Shown here: positions 21,161 to 34,200 of the stretch, piece by piece | Layout: every line of letters starts with the position of its first letter | Numbering within the stretch: position 1 is the stretch's first letter | Origin: Nematostella vectensis | Taxonomy: Eukaryota > Cnidaria > Anthozoa > Actiniaria > Edwardsiidae | Direction: 5' to 3' | Assembly (NCBI RefSeq): GCF_932526225.1 | Contig: NC_064042.1 | Span: 2,463,001-2,527,000 of the forward strand | DNA: 64,000 bases | Made by a program: the position numbers and the translations under genes | The notes under the pieces: generated by a model | What the model saw: the letters and a program-made list of their open reading frames with translations, nothing else | Databases searched by the model: none | Told to the model about the DNA's origin: nothing

Positions 21161-21250
21161 TATTAATAAGCGCCCCTATGAACCGAAAGTATTAATAAGC
21201 GCCCCTATGAACCGAAAGTATTAATAAGCGCCTCCTCCGAATAAGCGCCT
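21161..21250. repeat. 31-bp tandem repeat, about three copies
   Basis: Units GAAAGTATTAATAAGCGCCC plus CTATGAACC lie about 110 bases beyond the ARM-gene stop codon, in the 3' flank. Confidence 0.85.
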
Positions 21251-23007
21251 CACATGAGACATGAACAATAGAAAAAAGCACAACGGCGCTTATTTAAGCG
21301 ATTATGCTATTTGTATTAGATATTGTGGTTCAAAAATGAATACTTCAAAAAAATATTGAATAAAAACTAACATGGAGACAACAAGGGATGTTATACTAAG
21401 CCATTTTAATCGTTTTTTTTTCTTTCCGTTTGCGTAAACAAGTAAATTTGCCCTACAACTGTACCTGACCATATAACTAATTAAAGTAGAAGTCCTTGAT
21501 AGTATTACCCCCCTAGCAAATTAATTTTGTTTAGCCGTCAATTTGTCAAAGAACACATTATCCCACGGTATTGAATGAGCACTTTCTCTTTAAGAAGTCT
21601 TCGCTTTGCGTAAGCATTTTGCGTATGCTTTCGAGTAGGTACCCAGATAGGAAACAAATAGATCTTATCATTCTACAAACTCTCATCAAAAATTTCCAGC
21701 TGCCCTCTGACTTCCGTCAATCAAACTAAACAGAATTACATTTAGTATTTTTCAGTTTATCAGGGCAGGAGGTGACGTGATTGGAAACCAATTCAATATG
21801 CTAGCCAATGAAAACGGTCCAATGATTTTGAATGAAGAAAGCAAGAAGGCAATAGCTGTTAGAAATCGTCGGCGAGGCGTTCGCAAATTATTGAATGCCA
21901 CGAAAATGGAGTAACAACGAACCATGAGCTCTATCGCACCGATTAATAATGGATAAAATCTTGCACACAATATCGTCCAAGGGGGGTGGGGAGGGGGGAT
22001 TCGCCGAGTGTGTGTGGAGGCTGGGAGCAAGATCCTGGTGCATGTTGGGTGAAACAAAGGCGGGACATGTTCCTTACAGACAAACAAGCCCACAATTCCT
22101 TGCGCCGTCTCGTGAAACGCCCATGATGCTCATTTGCTTATCACTCTTCTTAGTATAACGTTAATTTTCTTCGATTTTTTGAAGGCTATTGGATATTTAC
22201 TTGTCGGAAATTAGGTAAAGAAAAGAGCATTCATTCTCATCATTTTTTTAAGCGAATCGATCAGATTTCATTTATAAAGGCGTCATTCATGGATTGCTAT
22301 TTTGATTTCTTCACAAATTGATTGTTGTATTTTTTAAATCTGAATAATAACCCAGAGCGCCCGATCGATATTCTTTGAGAAAAGGATTTCAGCGAATAAA
22401 TAATATATTTGAAAAAATATATATATTACTCTACCGAAAGATGTTGATTAAAAGAACATGATCATCCATATACTTTAGAAATTCTGCGATTAATTTTAAC
22501 AAACTTAATTTTGTAGGCAATGTATTATCCATATCATTTTAAGTTCGGCAACATTTCGTATTCGTCCCAACCCGTCTAACCGAACAGAAAAATCATAACT
22601 ATACTTAATTTTGCTTGAGAACGACTGATTATCTTTCTTATTGTAGTCTCCGCATTTGTCACTTTTCTTGTTGCTAGGAAAGACTGACTGTAGACTTGTG
22701 AAGAGAGTCACAATACATCCAATCAAGTACATCTCTAATGCCATCAGCGCGAGAAACGGAAACATGATTATAGGTCTCATGAGAAAACACTCTATGGTGA
22801 GATGGTGAAGAAATGTAATAACGCTAAAGGTTTTGGATAGGGTTATAATCTTTATCAGTACGGCCCAAAAGACCTGCCCACGCAAACCGGTATACGCTAT
22901 GTTTAAAGAAATACACATAGTAATTAATACACAGGCATGGAGAAAACACCCCCATCTGAAAGAAATAGAACAGAACGTAATAATAAAATAACACATGCGC
23001 CACAGCA
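21250..23007. other. Spacer with an unrecognised hydrophobic frame
   Basis: Mostly AT-rich and non-coding. A minus-strand open frame at 22505-23008 (about 167 codons) is hydrophobic with Cys/Phe-rich stretches (IECFLMRPIIMFPFLALM), but I recognise no family, and its start lies at the border of the long inverted repeat at 23008. It may be spurious or a membrane-protein remnant. Confidence 0.3.
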
Positions 23008-23455
23008 TCTGGCAGCCGCCATTCTGTCATTCTAGCAAAGTAAGAGGTGCGAAAAAGCATCCATTTCCATCGGCTGATATGAGGAAGCCAATGCGATATT
23101 TTCGATTGAATTTGGTAAATAAAGCATTAAACTTTGTTTTTAGATGGATGTTACGATATTTAAGCAGAGTATGTGCCCTTCCGATATTAAAAACAAAACG
23201 ATAAGTAAGGTGTGGCTGACAAGGGCACTTTAAATAATCCTTGTCAGCCACACCTTTGTTATTGTTCTTATTTAATATTGGAAGTCACATAATATGCTAA
23301 AATCTCGAAATAACTATCTTAAAACAAAGTTTCATACTTTTATGTACCAAATTCAGTTGGAAACCTTGCTTTGGTTTCCTTAAATAAGCCGATGCAAATG
23401 GATGCTTTTTCACTGGTACTCTGCTAGGATGACAAAATGGCGGCTGGCAGAGGCT
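23008..23455. mobile_element. Long inverted-repeat element with a perfect central hairpin
   Basis: Arms of about 170 bases: CAGCCGCCATTCTGTCAT at the left is matched by an inverted copy ending near 23453. Both carry AAAAGCATCCATTT and GAATTTGGTA. The centre (about 23207-23256) is a near-perfect palindrome, AAGGTGTGGCTGACAAGG / CCTTGTCAGCCACACCTT. Arms differ by 10-20% by eye. Confidence 0.85.
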
Positions 23456-25044
23456 GTTTAAGAACATAGAAGTGAAATGATGATAAAAACAATATTTAAC
23501 TTTAAGGCTAAGTTCAAACGTTGTATTATCCATGAGCCGTATTCAATGCAAATGCATGGAAATGGAACAAGTCGATTGTTTTATTTCCATCTGCATGAAT
23601 TCGCATTGAATAACTTAATTTTTTTTAACTAGAAAAATGCCACTAGAAAGCTAACCGGGAATAGGTGGTCGTAATAATTAACAAGAAAATAGTAACAATA
23701 ATATAAGATAAATAAATAGAACAGTTGTAACAACCAAGCAATGGACGAGTAATGAGAGGATTTTAGACACAGGTTGTGATAATAAGACAACACATACGTA
23801 TCATTCATAACATTGTCATTCACAATACATTTCATTTCCTGGCATTTTCTGTAACAGTTTTTTTTCTTTTTTTGGCCAAGTTTAAATTTGGAATTCAAAT
23901 TGATTACCAGTTGTCAATTAGATTCGTCAAAACACACATTGGTGAGTGATCCAGTCACCAATTTACTTCAACATCAAATGACAAACTGTGTTTAACTTTT
24001 GGGAAAGAAGCCAAATTGGTCAGCTTTTAAATTAATCTATTTAAGATTTTTTTTTTACATTGGTATTAATGTCAGTGATTGCAAATGGAAGAAAAGGAGA
24101 CTTTCTATTCAATGCGAGCTGATTGTACAATTAATTAATGCTTCTGGTTTTTCCCTGTACAATTTATTGTACTTGTCATTATTTATTACATAATCAATAA
24201 TTAAAGAAGAGATTAGCTTCGAGTGGATAACTGGAATTACTAATTAAAGCCAAGATGACATAAATCAGACCAACACCTGAGAGGATCGATATGCTATAAT
24301 GATCTTTTCTGCTCCACCTATTCCGCTGAGCATAAAAAAAATTTAAATACCATAGTCATGGATCGTTTTCGTCATAACGTTAAATATTAATCACCTGAAT
24401 AGAAAAAAAAGACAAATTACCCCACAATTTAAATGTGAAATTTTCAAGGAGCTTATGTTTAATTACCATGTTCTTTTGGTCGTAAAGTTTAAAGAGTCTT
24501 CCTTGCTTGTTGCATGTGTGGCGAGCGAAGAAGTCAGAGTTTACTCGGGAAACCAAGTGAGAACCTGGAAGAAGAATACCAGCTCATTTGCCTGGAAGGG
24601 TGAGCGCCATGGTAACAACATTTGACTAAAACAAGCTAAACATAACGAAGGACAATACCCTGGCATTTGGTGGACACACAAAACAAATTAAGTTATCCAT
24701 GTAGGAACTGGTATAATATCTCTGTTGACTGTGCGAAGAAAAAGGTTTTTTATATTTTTCTTCAGGACAAGGAGTTGTTCTCTATTGTTTGAGTTTCTGT
24801 GAGAAACATCGACAAAAGTAAATTCGAACTTCAGAGTGCTTGCTGTCGGCTTCCAACTCGAAATAGTTAAAAGAAAAAAGGACAGCCATTTAGAAAGAGA
24901 ATTCAGTATTTAAATACAGAAATAGTTATAGCATACAAAATCCCGGGAGGAAGCGCGAAATATCATCTAGAAGAAGTTTCTTTGTCGTGCTGGAATACAT
25001 GAGAAATCAAAACAGGTAATTCAGCAAAGAGTTGGAGGTAAACG
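23456..25044. other. AT-rich spacer upstream of the MECA-type GPCR
   Basis: No coding exon or RNA gene recognised. The 24480-24960 part, less AT-rich, could include promoter and 5' leader of the GPCR starting at 25045. Confidence 0.35.
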
Positions 25045-26882
25045 ATGGCAGCGCTTCCCTCACATTGCAACGGCCTTATCACATACAAAGAATCAATCGT
25101 CATCGCTACTTTTTGCATTGTCGCCTCCCTGCTCGCGACAACGGGCAATGTACTGGTCATTGCAGCCATCTTCCGCTCGATTCGACTCAAAACAGTCTCT
25201 AACTTCTTCCTGGCTTCCCTGGCCGTGGCGGATTTACTGGTCGGCGCGGTGATTCTGCCAGTCATCACGGCGAAGACGTTAATGAGAGAATGGCTGAGTA
25301 CGCATTCGCTGGTGTTCGCTATTGAGATCCTTGCGCTGCAAGCAAAGGTGGCTTCCACGTTCAATCTCTCTGCGGTCAGCATTGATCGGTAAGATGTGTG
25401 TTTACAAAACTCGAGGATACATTTCAAATAAACTCAAATAGAACAAGTTTATTTATCATTATACTTTTACAAATAAGAAAAATGAAATTCAAAACTTCAA
25501 TTAAGGTAGAACAAGGACTAAAAGTTGAACCCGCTACGAATACGTGAACAAATAATATAAGTTCCCAAAACAGCCTAACAGCAAAAAACGAATTTGGTTC
25601 TCTACATACCGTTTTAACTTCATACATGCCCTGAAAAAATGCCAAAACAATAAAATATCAGCTTTTTTAATTGTTGGAATTCATAGTACCTTTAGGATAA
25701 ACCCTGTAGCTTTTAGCACGGTCTAATGATGATTCATAAAGCAGAATGATTACCTGAAGTTGAATTACACCATAGTACTTCTCATAATGTCGAAAACGAT
25801 GATGGACGCTAAATATGCCAAGCAAAACTTTGGGGTTCGATATCTCTTCCTTTGTGCCGATGTGCCCGATAGTTGTCTAGAAAACCACTAAGTACAACTT
25901 TTGTTTACTCTTATCCACGGTTTATTGCTTATTATAAGTACGACTTTTTTTGGTAAACAAGTTTTCACACTTCTAGTTGGCCGCGCGAGAGTTTCTTGTT
26001 TGCCCGCCTTTATGAAATCGATCGATAAGTTGATCGCTTGAAAGGGCAAGTGGATTTGTTTTTCTCGCCGCAAATTAGTTAAAAGCAGGCCATATAATAA
26101 ATGACTTGCTCGGTCAATCGGAGAAACAGCAGACTGAGAACTTGAATGTATAATCCTTTAAACCACTACAAGAACGTGAAAACCTGTTAAAAGTACGTGA
26201 GCTTCTTTACAACTAAGATAAAACCTGAACTAACAAACATTGAACCCGCGACAGGTACATCGCCGTCACGAGAGTTTTCCAGTACGAAGATATAATGACG
26301 AGGAAGAAGTGTTTTACCGTCATCGCGTGTGTGTGGATAGGATCTGTCTTCATCGCCTTGCTAAGGCTCACCGTATCCGATCCAGTGCATATCGGCATCG
26401 TCTGGATGGTCAGCGAGTTCGTCGACTTTATCATCCCTCTATGCATCATCCTCTTCTGCTACTTCCATATCTTCGCGATCGCCCACAGACAGAACCGACA
26501 GATCAATGCCGAGAATACGAGCACAGACCGATCCAGGCAGCTTGCTAAGAGTACCAAGGCGGCATTCACAGTGGGGGTCGTAATTGGTGTGTTCTTCATG
26601 CTACTCATTGCCTCATTCATCACCGTTATGGTACAGTTCACGTCCGATCCTTGTGGTCAAGTTCGGATGTATAAGGTATGGGCGTGGGTAGGCCCCATAC
26701 AGCTCCTCAACTCCGCGTGTAACCCACTCATCTATAGCATCAGGAGCCGGGAGTTCAGGTCGGCGTTTAGGAAGCTGTTGCTAAGGCAGACGGGGAACAG
26801 CTCGGAGGGGACAAGTTTCAGAGATGGGTCTACTGCGAGGATCGTGAAGATCAAGGTGCAGGCAGCTTCGACGGTTAGTTAG
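25045..26882 (+). CDS. Class A GPCR, melanocortin/adenosine (MECA)-like, orphan
   Basis: Exons 25045-25388 and 26255-26882 give 323 residues with an intron splitting the DR|Y codon (phase 2), a common GPCR intron site. TM1 has GNVLV, TM2 NFFLASLAVADLLVG, TM3 ends VSIDRYIAVTR, and TM7 is LLNSACNPLIYSIRSREFR. The TM3 Cys (position 3.25) is Val, ECL2 is very short, and TM6 (GVFFMLLIASF) lacks CWxP; ECL3 has SDPC. Loss of the TM3-ECL2 disulphide and short ECL2 are features of melanocortin and related MECA receptors. The C-tail is short and basic. The ligand cannot be named. A plasma-membrane receptor for a small molecule or peptide is the expected role. Confidence 0.88.
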
Positions 26883-26904
26883 AGCCTCTACCAGCAAAAG
26901 GTAC

Positions 26905-27180
26905 CCAACGAAAGAATGAACCGATGACGACAATCGAAATACAGCTTCCTTCGACGCTTAAGGTAGCTACTTATTGCCATTAATATCACGAACAAAAGGG
27001 ACACAACGATAGGAGGCGAGAACGACGATAGAAACATAGCTTCCTTCGATGGTTTGAGCTACTAAATATCGTTAATACAATAAACAAAAGATACACATCG
27101 AGAGGGCAGGCGGGGACGGAGATCAAAATACTGCTTCGTTTGATAGGACCATCAAACTCGAAATACAGGCGACAATAAAC
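26905..27180. repeat. Diverged tandem triplication in the GPCR 3'UTR
   Basis: Three units of about 90-110 bases share GACGACAATCGAAATACAGC, TTCCTTCGA and ACAAAAGGGACACA. The array begins about 25-40 bases after the stop codon. Confidence 0.7.
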
Positions 27181-27237
27181 ACCGAAACCGGTATTAAACA
27201 TTCAATGATCATGACGGCTGTAGTAAAATCGCATAGA

Positions 27238-27243
27238 AATAAA
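27238..27243 (+). terminator. Candidate poly(A) signal of the MECA-like GPCR
   Basis: AATAAA about 355 bases after the stop codon, just past the 3'UTR repeats. Confidence 0.45.
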
Positions 27244-27249
27244 TCATTA

Positions 27250-28010
27250 ATACTTATTCCTCATAATTTAGGGATTTCTTTGGTGTATGTTATGCAGCAA
27301 TGCGTAAACCAAGGCAAAATTTCTATTATAAACTAGGGAGGCGTAGCTAGGATGTTCATGAATGCACGTGAACCCCATTTTTAGGAACAAAAAAACATCA
27401 AGTGAGCAAAAATAGCAAAATATAATATAGAAGAAATATGGTAAGGTAAGCACCTAAACATGTTTCAGATTCATGGATATGAAATTTGAAAACGCGACTT
27501 TGTAAATATCAAGAATGTAATGTACAACGGCAGTCTATTCCATAGCACTCTTACCGGGTTTCCTGTGCCCGCAGGTTCTGGGTCACACCACAGGAAACCC
27601 GATCAAAAGGCCATGGACTTGGCTGCTATCACTATGTTATTACGCATCTAAGGCGATCCTACTAGCTGAAAAAGAAAGAATTTAATACTAAACGTAGATT
27701 ATATATAGTAACAAGCAAATGAGCAATAATTGCTAAGCAAAAAGTGTTAAAAATTGAAAAAAAAAAACTACGCTATGAATAACGTGGATAACATATAAAA
27801 GGCAAAATCCCGGTCTCTGAGAACCACCCAGGTGTTCGACTCATTAGAAATAATACAATAATTAGAAAACATACAATTTTTTCGCCTTTTTTTATAGCCG
27901 GTAGTTTCGCGACTGCCTCGCATACAGATATATAAAATCTTATTTTTTGTATCATATGTCTAGATTCATTTCGTCTCACACAAATTTAGACACTGTACAC
28001 TACCCACATT
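27250..28010. other. Spacer with one short hairpin
   Basis: At 27553-27604 the arms CGGGTTTCCTGTG / CACAGGAAACCCG form a hairpin with a loop of about 20 bases. Otherwise AT-rich without coding content. Confidence 0.5.
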
Positions 28011-28011
28011 T

Positions 28012-28221
28012 TCAATCAAAGCTTGCTGCTAGGACCGTTATCCTGCTGGGACTCAATCAAAGCTTGCTGCTAGGTCCATTATCCTGCTGGGACTCAATCA
28101 AAGCTTGCTGCTAGGACCGTTATCCTGCTGGGACTCAATCAAAGCTTGCTGCTAGGCCCATTATCCTGCTGGGACTCAATCAAAGCTTGCTGCTAGGCCC
28201 GTTATCCTGCTGGGGCTGGTC
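28012..28221. repeat. 41-bp minisatellite containing the HCCA-gene C-terminus and stop
   Basis: Five units of 41 bases, each with CAAAGCTTGCTGCTAGG and TTATCCTGCTGGG. The unit nearest the gene encodes, on the minus strand, the last residues (QQDNGPSSKL) and the TGA stop. The other four copies lie in the 3'UTR and repeat the same codons and stop. Confidence 0.95.
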
Positions 28222-31200
28222 CTGCCATCCACACAACATATCGGCGACGATGTTAAGCCTGTCTTGGCCCCACAGCACTGGACCATCATTCACTTGGTAG
28301 CTCGGCACTCCACACGCACCCGCGGCGATGGCCCTGATTTTGGAAAGTCACGGCGTCATAAGGAGATAAAAAGAAACTGAGGCTAATTTAAATAGCAAAA
28401 CTGTGGGTCCTCGATAACTTGAATATAGATACGTCCCCGCATACTCGAACTGACTTCAAGTTCACTAGAGACTAATTATTTTCAATCATTTTGCTCGGAT
28501 GTCTGCCAAATATCGGATAATTTCTGCCTGCTTTCTCGAACTGTTTGTCGTTTCACTTGAAAGTTAGAGTTAACAATGCCAATCACATAGCAAGTTTTTC
28601 GCATCCTGACTTCACAAAGCCGTCAAGGTGACCACGCTAGCGCGCGTCGCATGGTAAGTGAGTTATGGAGGTGACCACGCTAGCGCGCGTCGCATGGTGA
28701 GTTATGGTTATCAAGATAAACGGTTACCTCTCTGTGTTTGCCTTCAGCTGGTCTTTCACCATCGGGCTTTTTGTGGCTGCGATAAGGGCACGGGCATCAT
28801 ATCCGGCGTTTGTCAGTATCTCCCTCACAACCTGTAGAAGGTATAAGGGGGTTATCAACCATTTCAAATATAACGTTGCACTGAGAATCTTTGTGTCATA
28901 TCAAATAATGAACAAATACGTGCAATTAAAACAAATCAAGTTTGGGAAAACTACTTTATTGTTATCTAAACGCCTCCAACTGATGAATTTTAGGCCATTT
29001 GAGATACAGAAAATATTTGCTTGCGAATAGACTTTTTATGCTTTCCCACGGGTTATTCAAATTAATGCTATAATATTATGATGGGAACCCTGTGCAGTAT
29101 AATTCATATATGGGGACCCTGTGTTATTGTTATATAACAACTGTCCACACGTGACTCCTGTTAGGGATACATTGCATTGACCCCTATCCATTAGCACTAG
29201 GCTAGGGAAACACTCGTGCACGGTGTCATTTGCTGCCAGTCGCCGAAGGATCCGTTAAAGTTTTTCCCCTCCCTACCCTCCCAAGAGTCCTGTTTGGCGT
29301 TCTTCGCCCTCACCTTTACTGGGCAATTTTTAGATTTATCAGAGCAAATTATATATTTTGACAAATTTTATTAATAAAGCGGCTTTGGGCTAACAGCCCA
29401 TAGCCATTATGATTCAAACACTGTCTTGTTTTGTATCCATGCCCAGTAAACAAAGCGCGGGTTAAAGCAGCTCTCGTTCTATGGAAGCTAAGTGGGGAAG
29501 GCATAAATGAGATAAATTGGAAAGTGTCTTTGAATAGGTAATGTGGTGTCATTTGTTCATTTGTTCAACCAAAAGGTTTTTTCGCCTATTGCATCCCTAA
29601 AACACAACTACTTATTGTTGCTTCAAACCTGTTCATCTCCGATGTTCTTGTCATATCGCCAGGCCGCCTCGTCTGAAAACAGAGAAGGAAGGTCAATGTG
29701 ATACACAGATTAATCTAAAAGGACGCTTGAAATCTTTCCCATCTTCCCCCTAACAAACTCAGAGTAGCCCGAAATCAGGAAGCCTAAAAAGCACACGAAT
29801 GGACAAAAATAATAAGAATTTATCGTAAAAAAATACGTTAAAATAAATCTTGCAAATAAAATGAAGGGAAATGTAAATTAGGATTTGGGGATTTATTTTA
29901 TAGAGAGAAGAGAGGGAGAGAGACATAGTGTGGAGAAGGGCATGAGCGGAAACAAGAGGATACAGAGAAACCAAGAGGTGGAGGATTCATCATACTGAAG
30001 AAGGGCATGAGCGGAAACAAGAGGAGACAGAGAAACCCAGAGGTGGAGGATTCATTATAATTAAGGAGGGCATGAGTGGAAACAAGAGGAGACAGAGAAA
30101 CCAAGAGGTGGAGGATTCATTATAATTAAGGAGGGCATGAGCAGAAGAGGAGACAGAGAAACCCAGAGGTGGAGGATTCATCATACTGAAGAAGGGCATG
30201 AGCGGAAACAAGAGGAGACAGAGAAACCCAGAGGTGGAAGATTCATTATAATTAAGGAGGGCATGAGTGGAAACGAGGAGACAGAGAAACCCAGAGGTGG
30301 AAGATTCATTATAATTAAGGAGGGCATGAGCAGAAGAGGAGATAGAGAAAGTGCAGCGGGAGACTTCACAATACTCACATAAAGCATGTCTTAGTCTGTC
30401 ATCATTGTTGGCAATAGTTAGTCTTGCCGGGAGAATGGTCCTAAGAGGGAAGTGTGATGTCCATTTCAAGGGTACACTGAGGTAATCACTGTAACGACTG
30501 AGATCTTTCATAAAGTATTGTCTCTTGGAATCTCCTACTGATTGCATTGGAACCTGAAGAGTACAAAGGAATAGCAAGTATGACTTGAAGAGCCCCTCTA
30601 AGCCGTTAAAGATTTCAAAATTCTTACCACAGGGGTACCAATTGCCTTGAACAATGCACCAACAAGGATTGGTACCCATTCCACCTCCACTGATACAGGG
30701 TGAAGACTGGATACTAGGTCTGCAATCTGGGAAATCACATGCATAATGAATCTAGAGATTTTTAGTATGTAAAACTTTTTTGTGCAGTCTGTGAATATAT
30801 GAAGGTAGCAATGAGCCATTTTATGTGAAATGAGCTAATTTCAGTCTGTTACATGACAGACTGTCAGACAGGACAGAATTAGACCTACATACTTGTGTAG
30901 ACCCTAGGTAGCTCCATGGGCTGGCAAAGTCATGGTAAATAATAAGCTTGGCCCTAGTTGGATGGGAGGGTGGGTGGTATAGGCGTGGCATGGTTACATG
31001 CTTATCTGGGCCAAGGGCACTTTCCACAAAGTGCATACGATCAGTACCATAAAAGAGTTCATTATTGACCCAAAAACTGAAATAAAATGAAAACATAATA
31101 AGTCAATTCAAAAATTACTAATATTTTACACTTTCATCTGTATAAATAATAATTTCATACTCCAAGGAAATATTAAACATGTACTTGGAGTCTTATTACA

Positions 31201-34200
31201 ATCTGATTACCTTGGTTGCAGTGTCAGCCCATACCATGGGGGCCTACTTGACCCTACTTGACTGATGGGTCCAATCACACAGAAGATGATTGAGTACCAT
31301 TAAAACTAAAAGAATATGCCTTCTTGGCTAAATGACCAAACAAAACCCTTCCCCCAAATCTTCACTCAAAATCTGGGCCTGGTAATATTGTATGTTTCCA
31401 CCTCCTTACTAGGTAACTTTCTACAACTGTTAAAGTCACCATGTCAGGGTGCACTGAAGAAAACAAACCTTGGAACTCCGAAGGCACCTCTGTCTAGTGC
31501 CTCTTGCGTGTTGTCTAGCAATACTTGCTTTCCAACACCATTTATTGTACTTTCAACATCAACAGACCAACCAACGTGAGATGCTCCCTCTTGTAATACG
31601 TCAAGACTAGTGACATCTGAAACAAGGAGAAAACGCCATGAACATGATGATCATTGTCATTATCACCATCATCCTAATTGTCAATCCCCATGCATCACTC
31701 CAGTACGACCAACACAAGGTGCTCCTTCCTATAACTAATCATTTTAACCAGAATAATTTCGGATTTATATTTATTATGGATTGCAGTTTTTGAATATTTC
31801 TAGTCAAGTCTAAGGGTCCAAAGCACTTATTTATGAGTACTATCATCACCATCAACCATCAACAAGCCATCATCAGACACTCCTTCGTTTAAAATAATCT
31901 AGACAAGTGATACCTCCAGGACCGTACCCAGGATTTTTCTTTGGGGGGTGCGAGATCCGAAAAAAGTGGCTATCAGTAAGCAGCTATCAGTAATTGATAT
32001 TCATTATTTAATATTATCATAATCATAATCATCATTTGGATCATCATCATTTTTATCACTACAAGCCTGTCAGCAAAATTTGGCTGATAATGGTAACTCT
32101 GGCAAATTCTATATATTTTTTTAATAATATATATATATATATAACATATATAACATATAACTGCCTTTAAAAAAGCAAGTGAACCAATCACCAACATCAA
32201 CATTTTCTTATCACCACAACTGCCCAAGTTGTCATCCTTATCATTATCATAATCACCATTTCTATCATCACCACCACCAACACCATCATCATCCATATCA
32301 TTATAATCACCACCACCACCACCACCATCCTCCTCCTCACCATTATAATTATCACTATTCCCATCATCACCGCCACCAATACCATCATTATCCTCATCAT
32401 TATCACCATCATCATCATTATCATCATCATCATCACTACCACCACCATCTTTACCAACACCATCATCAACCAAATCACCTTTATTGTGTACCCAATATGC
32501 GTCATACAGCCAGTGTGTGAGACTGATGCCAGTCTCCTGTGCTTGAACACATGCAGCAGCCAGCAGTCGCATGGTAGGAAGTGTCTTTTTTGGTGGTCCA
32601 GATGGCATGTGCACATCAAGCCCACTACGATACAACAACCTCCGGAGATCTAGGCAAAAAATGGGATTTACGTAGAGATCTAATCATTATGGTGAGTAAA
32701 ATATGATGAAAAGTGAAGGTTTGTTTTAGTACAAAACTCTGTTCTCAAGATCCAATCATATCTTGCATTCACAAATACCCATGAATACACTGAAGAAGGA
32801 AGAGAGAGGGCCAATTGCTATCTGTATAATCTTAGCTTTACTGTATCTTTAGACTTTGTAGGCTTTGATTTAATCAAAGTCTAAATAGGAAAATTATAAA
32901 GTTGTATAGAGAAAGAAATGGGCCAAAAGGTGGGGGGAAAGGTGATAGTTTACTTTGATGGACAGTAAAGAAACTCAAAAGGGTATTTGTTCAATATTTT
33001 CTTTACTACAAAAGAATATACAGGAGTCAATGGGACACCAAAAACTGGTAGTCGACTCTGTCAAATTTTTGTTTTAAATAGGACTTCTTCAGGGCCGACT
33101 CTACTGTTACATCTTTACACTCTGGTTAACCAATTATTTGGGTATTTTGATTGATTCAGGAGTCAATATCCGGGGTACCTTGTCCAACGATGAGCTTTCT
33201 TGCATCACACATTTTGTCAGCAGCAGAGTAATCACCCTCGCCTGAGATTGCTTTGTAAAGGCCACCTAAAAAAAAGCAAAACAAATCTTAATCCTGGCAT
33301 GCTCAAACAATAAAAAAATTGCTAATTGTATAAATAATTAAAAATTATGAAGCCAATCGTAAAATTTAACATTTTTGAGCTGAATTTACAAAAAACAGAC
33401 TGAAAACAGATACCTCCCCCACTATTCTGAGTTTTATACAGCCCGTCAAAGTCAAACACAGCTGCACCTAGTCAGCGGTATCCAAGCTTTCCAACACTGC
33501 TTTGCGGTCCCCACTTTTAATCCCTCGTCGTTGTGCTGAAGCCAGCACAAGTTGATGGTTGCTTGTATTTTTCAAAATGAAAACAGCTATGAGCATATTA
33601 GGAGAGTGTCTCAGGACATCATGAAGTCTTTTGGGGCAAAATTGAGTGCTTTGCTTATGGATATTTGCAAGCAAAGGTGGATTCATGATGACTTTTTCTT
33701 GTTTGGCTTTGCCTGGATGAGAAACTAATTTTCTAATGAATCACCACAGCTCTCCTAAATGCTGTCTTTTCTGAAATCAAATTGACTCCAAAATTGTTTA
33801 CACTCCTATTCTGGGCCTGTATGACCTGGAATTGATTTGTTTGGCTTCGGGGTGAAAAGACTTATAAAAAAAAACATCTGACTTTGGGGAGAGGAGTGTT
33901 GACTGGCCCTCCCCTCGTGAATTTATCCCTCGATCTCCCAGAATGCTTTGCAACCCAAGTAGTTTTACAAGCTTACAAGGAGTGGACATTGTGTTTTGAG
34001 GCCACGAAAATGAACCTGATGCATACCTTCAAGACCATTTATCCCTTAGACTGATGCCTGAGTATCTTCATCTTGTTGTGTTTATTTTACATTTATGAGT
34101 TTTTTGGGGGGTTGTGGGTACTTCTCAAAGCTTGTACAGGCCGATTGAGGGGTCAATGTCCTAATCTATCTTAAAATTACAGGAATTTGTCATCCCTATG

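Noticed and set aside
22505-23008. A transmembrane protein gene
   Set aside because: Hydrophobic but low-complexity, no family motif, no splice partner, and its start lies at the border of an inverted repeat. Kept only as a note in the spacer entry.
28012-28221. A CRISPR-like array
   Set aside because: The 41-bp units are contiguous, with no unique spacers, and they overlap a coding end in a eukaryotic gene. It is a minisatellite.
29990-30679. 229-codon minus-strand frame with ALLNYNESSTSGFLCLL repeats
   Set aside because: It merges HCCA exon 7 with an intronic minisatellite; the phase-correct GTGAGT donor at 30378 ends the exon.
31973-32638. Asp/Gly-rich 221-codon minus-strand frame
   Set aside because: Only its first 50 or so codons are real (HCCA exon 3). 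The rest is a CAT/CAC microsatellite read through beyond a good splice donor.
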